NCBI GenBank assembly: GCA_040758635.1
Contig: JBFLVI010000001.1
Location: 114,789-178,788, forward strand
Origin: Yes71-27 sp040758635
GTDB taxonomy: Bacteria; Bacillota; Desulfotomaculia; Desulfotomaculales; Ammonificaceae
Direction of reading: 5' to 3'
DNA length: 64,000 nucleotides
Part shown: positions 62,952 to 64,000 of the stretch, piece by piece
How the letters are laid out: each line of letters opens with the position of its first letter
Numbering within the stretch: position 1 is the stretch's first letter
The notes under the pieces: generated by a model
Told to the model about the DNA's origin: nothing
The model's database searches: none
The model's input: the letters and a program-made list of their open reading frames with translations, nothing else
Made by a program: the position numbers and the translations under genes

Positions 62952-63254
62952 CGGGAAGAAGTCGAGCCCGTGGGACCGGGCCCGAGCGGTAATTTCACTT
63001 ATTACCGCCTCTATGGCTTCCAGTTCGCGCCTATTTGCCAGTACAAATCAACTCCCAGGCGGGATCACGTTTCCTATCACCTGCAATCTTCTTTCCTTAC
63101 CTAACTTATACTTCTCTGTTAAAAATCCTATGAGAAAAACGTTTCATTTAACTACGAAACATCAAATACCCGTGATTGCAAAAAGACTTATCCCAACTTT
63201 TCGCTTGGTTGTCGGGGTACCCGGCTCAGCGCCAGGAAAGTTATACTCTGGGTT

Positions 63255-63304
63255 TGTCAGAGGTCAAGAAATTCACCCAGGGGGGGGTGCCAAGAAATTC
63301 ACCC
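63255..63304. mobile_element. left terminus of an IS21-type element
   Basis: The sequence CAAGAAATTCACCC occurs twice as a direct repeat (63265-63278 and 63291-63304), next to a TG at 63255. Multiple direct repeats at the ends are typical of IS21. It lies 30 bp from the istB stop. The element continues past the right edge. Confidence 0.65.
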
Positions 63305-63333
63305 ACCTTGGTACCGTGTAGCGCCGTGTTAAA

Positions 63334-64000
63334 CTAATTATGCACCGGTACCACACCTTGCCAAGTCCCCATCTGTGATTCAGCCGTGGTTGCGCTTTGG
63401 TCTGGTAGCGGAAGAGTTGGCGTAGAGGTCTCCGTTTGGGACCTTTGCAAGTCGTCCTGGTTTTGTGTGGTGATAGGCTCGTTACCGCGGTCAGGGCGAT
63501 GCAGGGGCCGGTAGCTCCTGCCGCGCATCAGGACGTGATGAGCACTGTTCACCAGCCGGTCCAGGGCACCTTCGGCCAAGACCGGGTTGGGGAACAAGGC
63601 GTACCAGTCCTGCGGCGCGCGGTTCGATACCACGATCATTGAGCCAGCCTTGTGGCGTTCGTAAATCAGTTCATATAAATCCTCCGCTTGTTGCGGCGTC
63701 AGTTCCCTAAGTCCGAAGTCGTCCAGGATCAACAGATCGGGTTTCAAGTACTTGCGGAGACGGTTATCCCACGTACCATCCGCATGCCCGCCGCCGAGAT
63801 TCTGCAAGAGATGAGCAGTCTTGGTGTAGAGCACGTGGTAACCCTGTTGGCAGGCGACATACCCCAGGGCCTGAGCGATGTGTGACTTGCCCACCCCCAC
63901 CGGACCACAGAGAATGACCGATTCTTTGCGCTCCACGAAGCGGCAGGTGGCCAGGTCGCGGATGGTCGCCGCCGGGATCTTGGGGTTGAAGCCGAAGTCG
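63334..64000 (-). CDS. istB: IS21-type helper ATPase IstB, partial
   Basis: AAA+ helper of IS21 transposition, running off the right edge, so the N-terminus is missing. FNPKIPAATIRDLATCRFVE and the Walker A VILCGPVGVGKSHIAQALGY, Walker B KPDLLILDDFGLREL and VVSNRAPQDWYALFPNPVLA are canonical. The C-terminal ~50 residues are rich in Gln, Thr and Pro, a tail not usual in the family. The istA transposase should lie beyond position 64000. Confidence 0.93.
   Translation of the reverse strand, partial: DFGFNPKIPAATIRDLATCRFVERKESVILCGPVGVGKSHIAQALGYVACQQGYHVLYTKTAHLLQNLGGGHADGTWDNRLRKYLKPDLLILDDFGLRELTPQQAEDLYELIYERHKAGSMIVVSNRAPQDWYALFPNPVLAEGALDRLVNSAHHVLMRGRSYRPLHRPDRGNEPITTQNQDDLQRSQTETSTPTLPLPDQSATTAESQMGTWQGVVPVHN

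Noticed and set aside
63013..63321. 102-codon forward frame near the IS end
   Set aside because: Runs antisense to spoVR and across IS ends, with no start signal or motif.

Overview
The window is about 64 kb of a GC-rich, spore-forming member of the class Clostridia, most likely a Peptococcaceae/Thermoanaerobacterales-type organism (Moorella, Pelotomaculum and Desulfotomaculum relatives). The pointers are an IspH-ribosomal protein S1 fusion, sporulation genes (ytaF, cotJABC, spoVR), a bacterial Clp1-type kinase, a PolX with PHP domain, and Gram-positive attenuation of the trp and pyr operons. The species cannot be fixed from the sequence alone.

Layout. 1-15.5 kb (all minus strand) is one aromatic block: trpE-G-D-C-F-B-A, then hisC-aroF-pheA-tyrA-aroA, followed by cmk-plsC-ispH/S1. 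It starts from a clear promoter and a leader with about 11 NAG triplets ahead of a terminator, which looks like TRAP-type attenuation. 15.5-30 kb is a mixed housekeeping region: ytaF, an eRF1-like (baeRF) protein, a PabC-like lyase, MFS carriers (one only half length), DUF502, a Clp1-like polynucleotide kinase, PolX, an MBL hydrolase, an RMD1/DUF155 protein, a DUF4013 membrane protein, a radical SAM protein, a PIN nuclease, acylphosphatase and a cysteine-cluster protein. 30-40.7 kb is the complete de novo UMP operon pyrR-B-C-carA-carB-K-D-F-E with two PyrR attenuators. 41-44.5 kb has an AT-richer NYN gene, tRNA-Cys, guaA and hpt. 44.8-52.3 kb is signalling: a large cache-HAMP-GAF histidine kinase, a kinase-like protein without ATP-binding motifs, a lone receiver, a LytTR regulator with its GHKL kinase, and the cotJABC spore-coat operon between them. 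52.7-64 kb has a lysozyme-fold protein lacking the catalytic Glu, a SIMPL protein with an ECF sigma/anti-sigma pair, hom-thrB-lysC, an MFS carrier, spoVR, and the end of an IS21-type element running off the right edge.

Several gaps hold long imperfect inverted repeats of about 120-300 bp. Two lie inside or at the end of the trp block, one precedes a DUF4013 gene, one is a purine-rich palindrome near pyrE, and one precedes the ECF sigma gene. Some share exact core sequences, so they look like a dispersed repeat family that would be transcribed as hairpins.

No CRISPR array, rRNA, prophage or dedicated defence island is visible. The most interesting items are the TRAP-like trp leader, the repeat family, the two apparently 'dead' enzymes (lysozyme-fold and histidine-kinase-like), and the Clp1-kinase/PolX neighbourhood.
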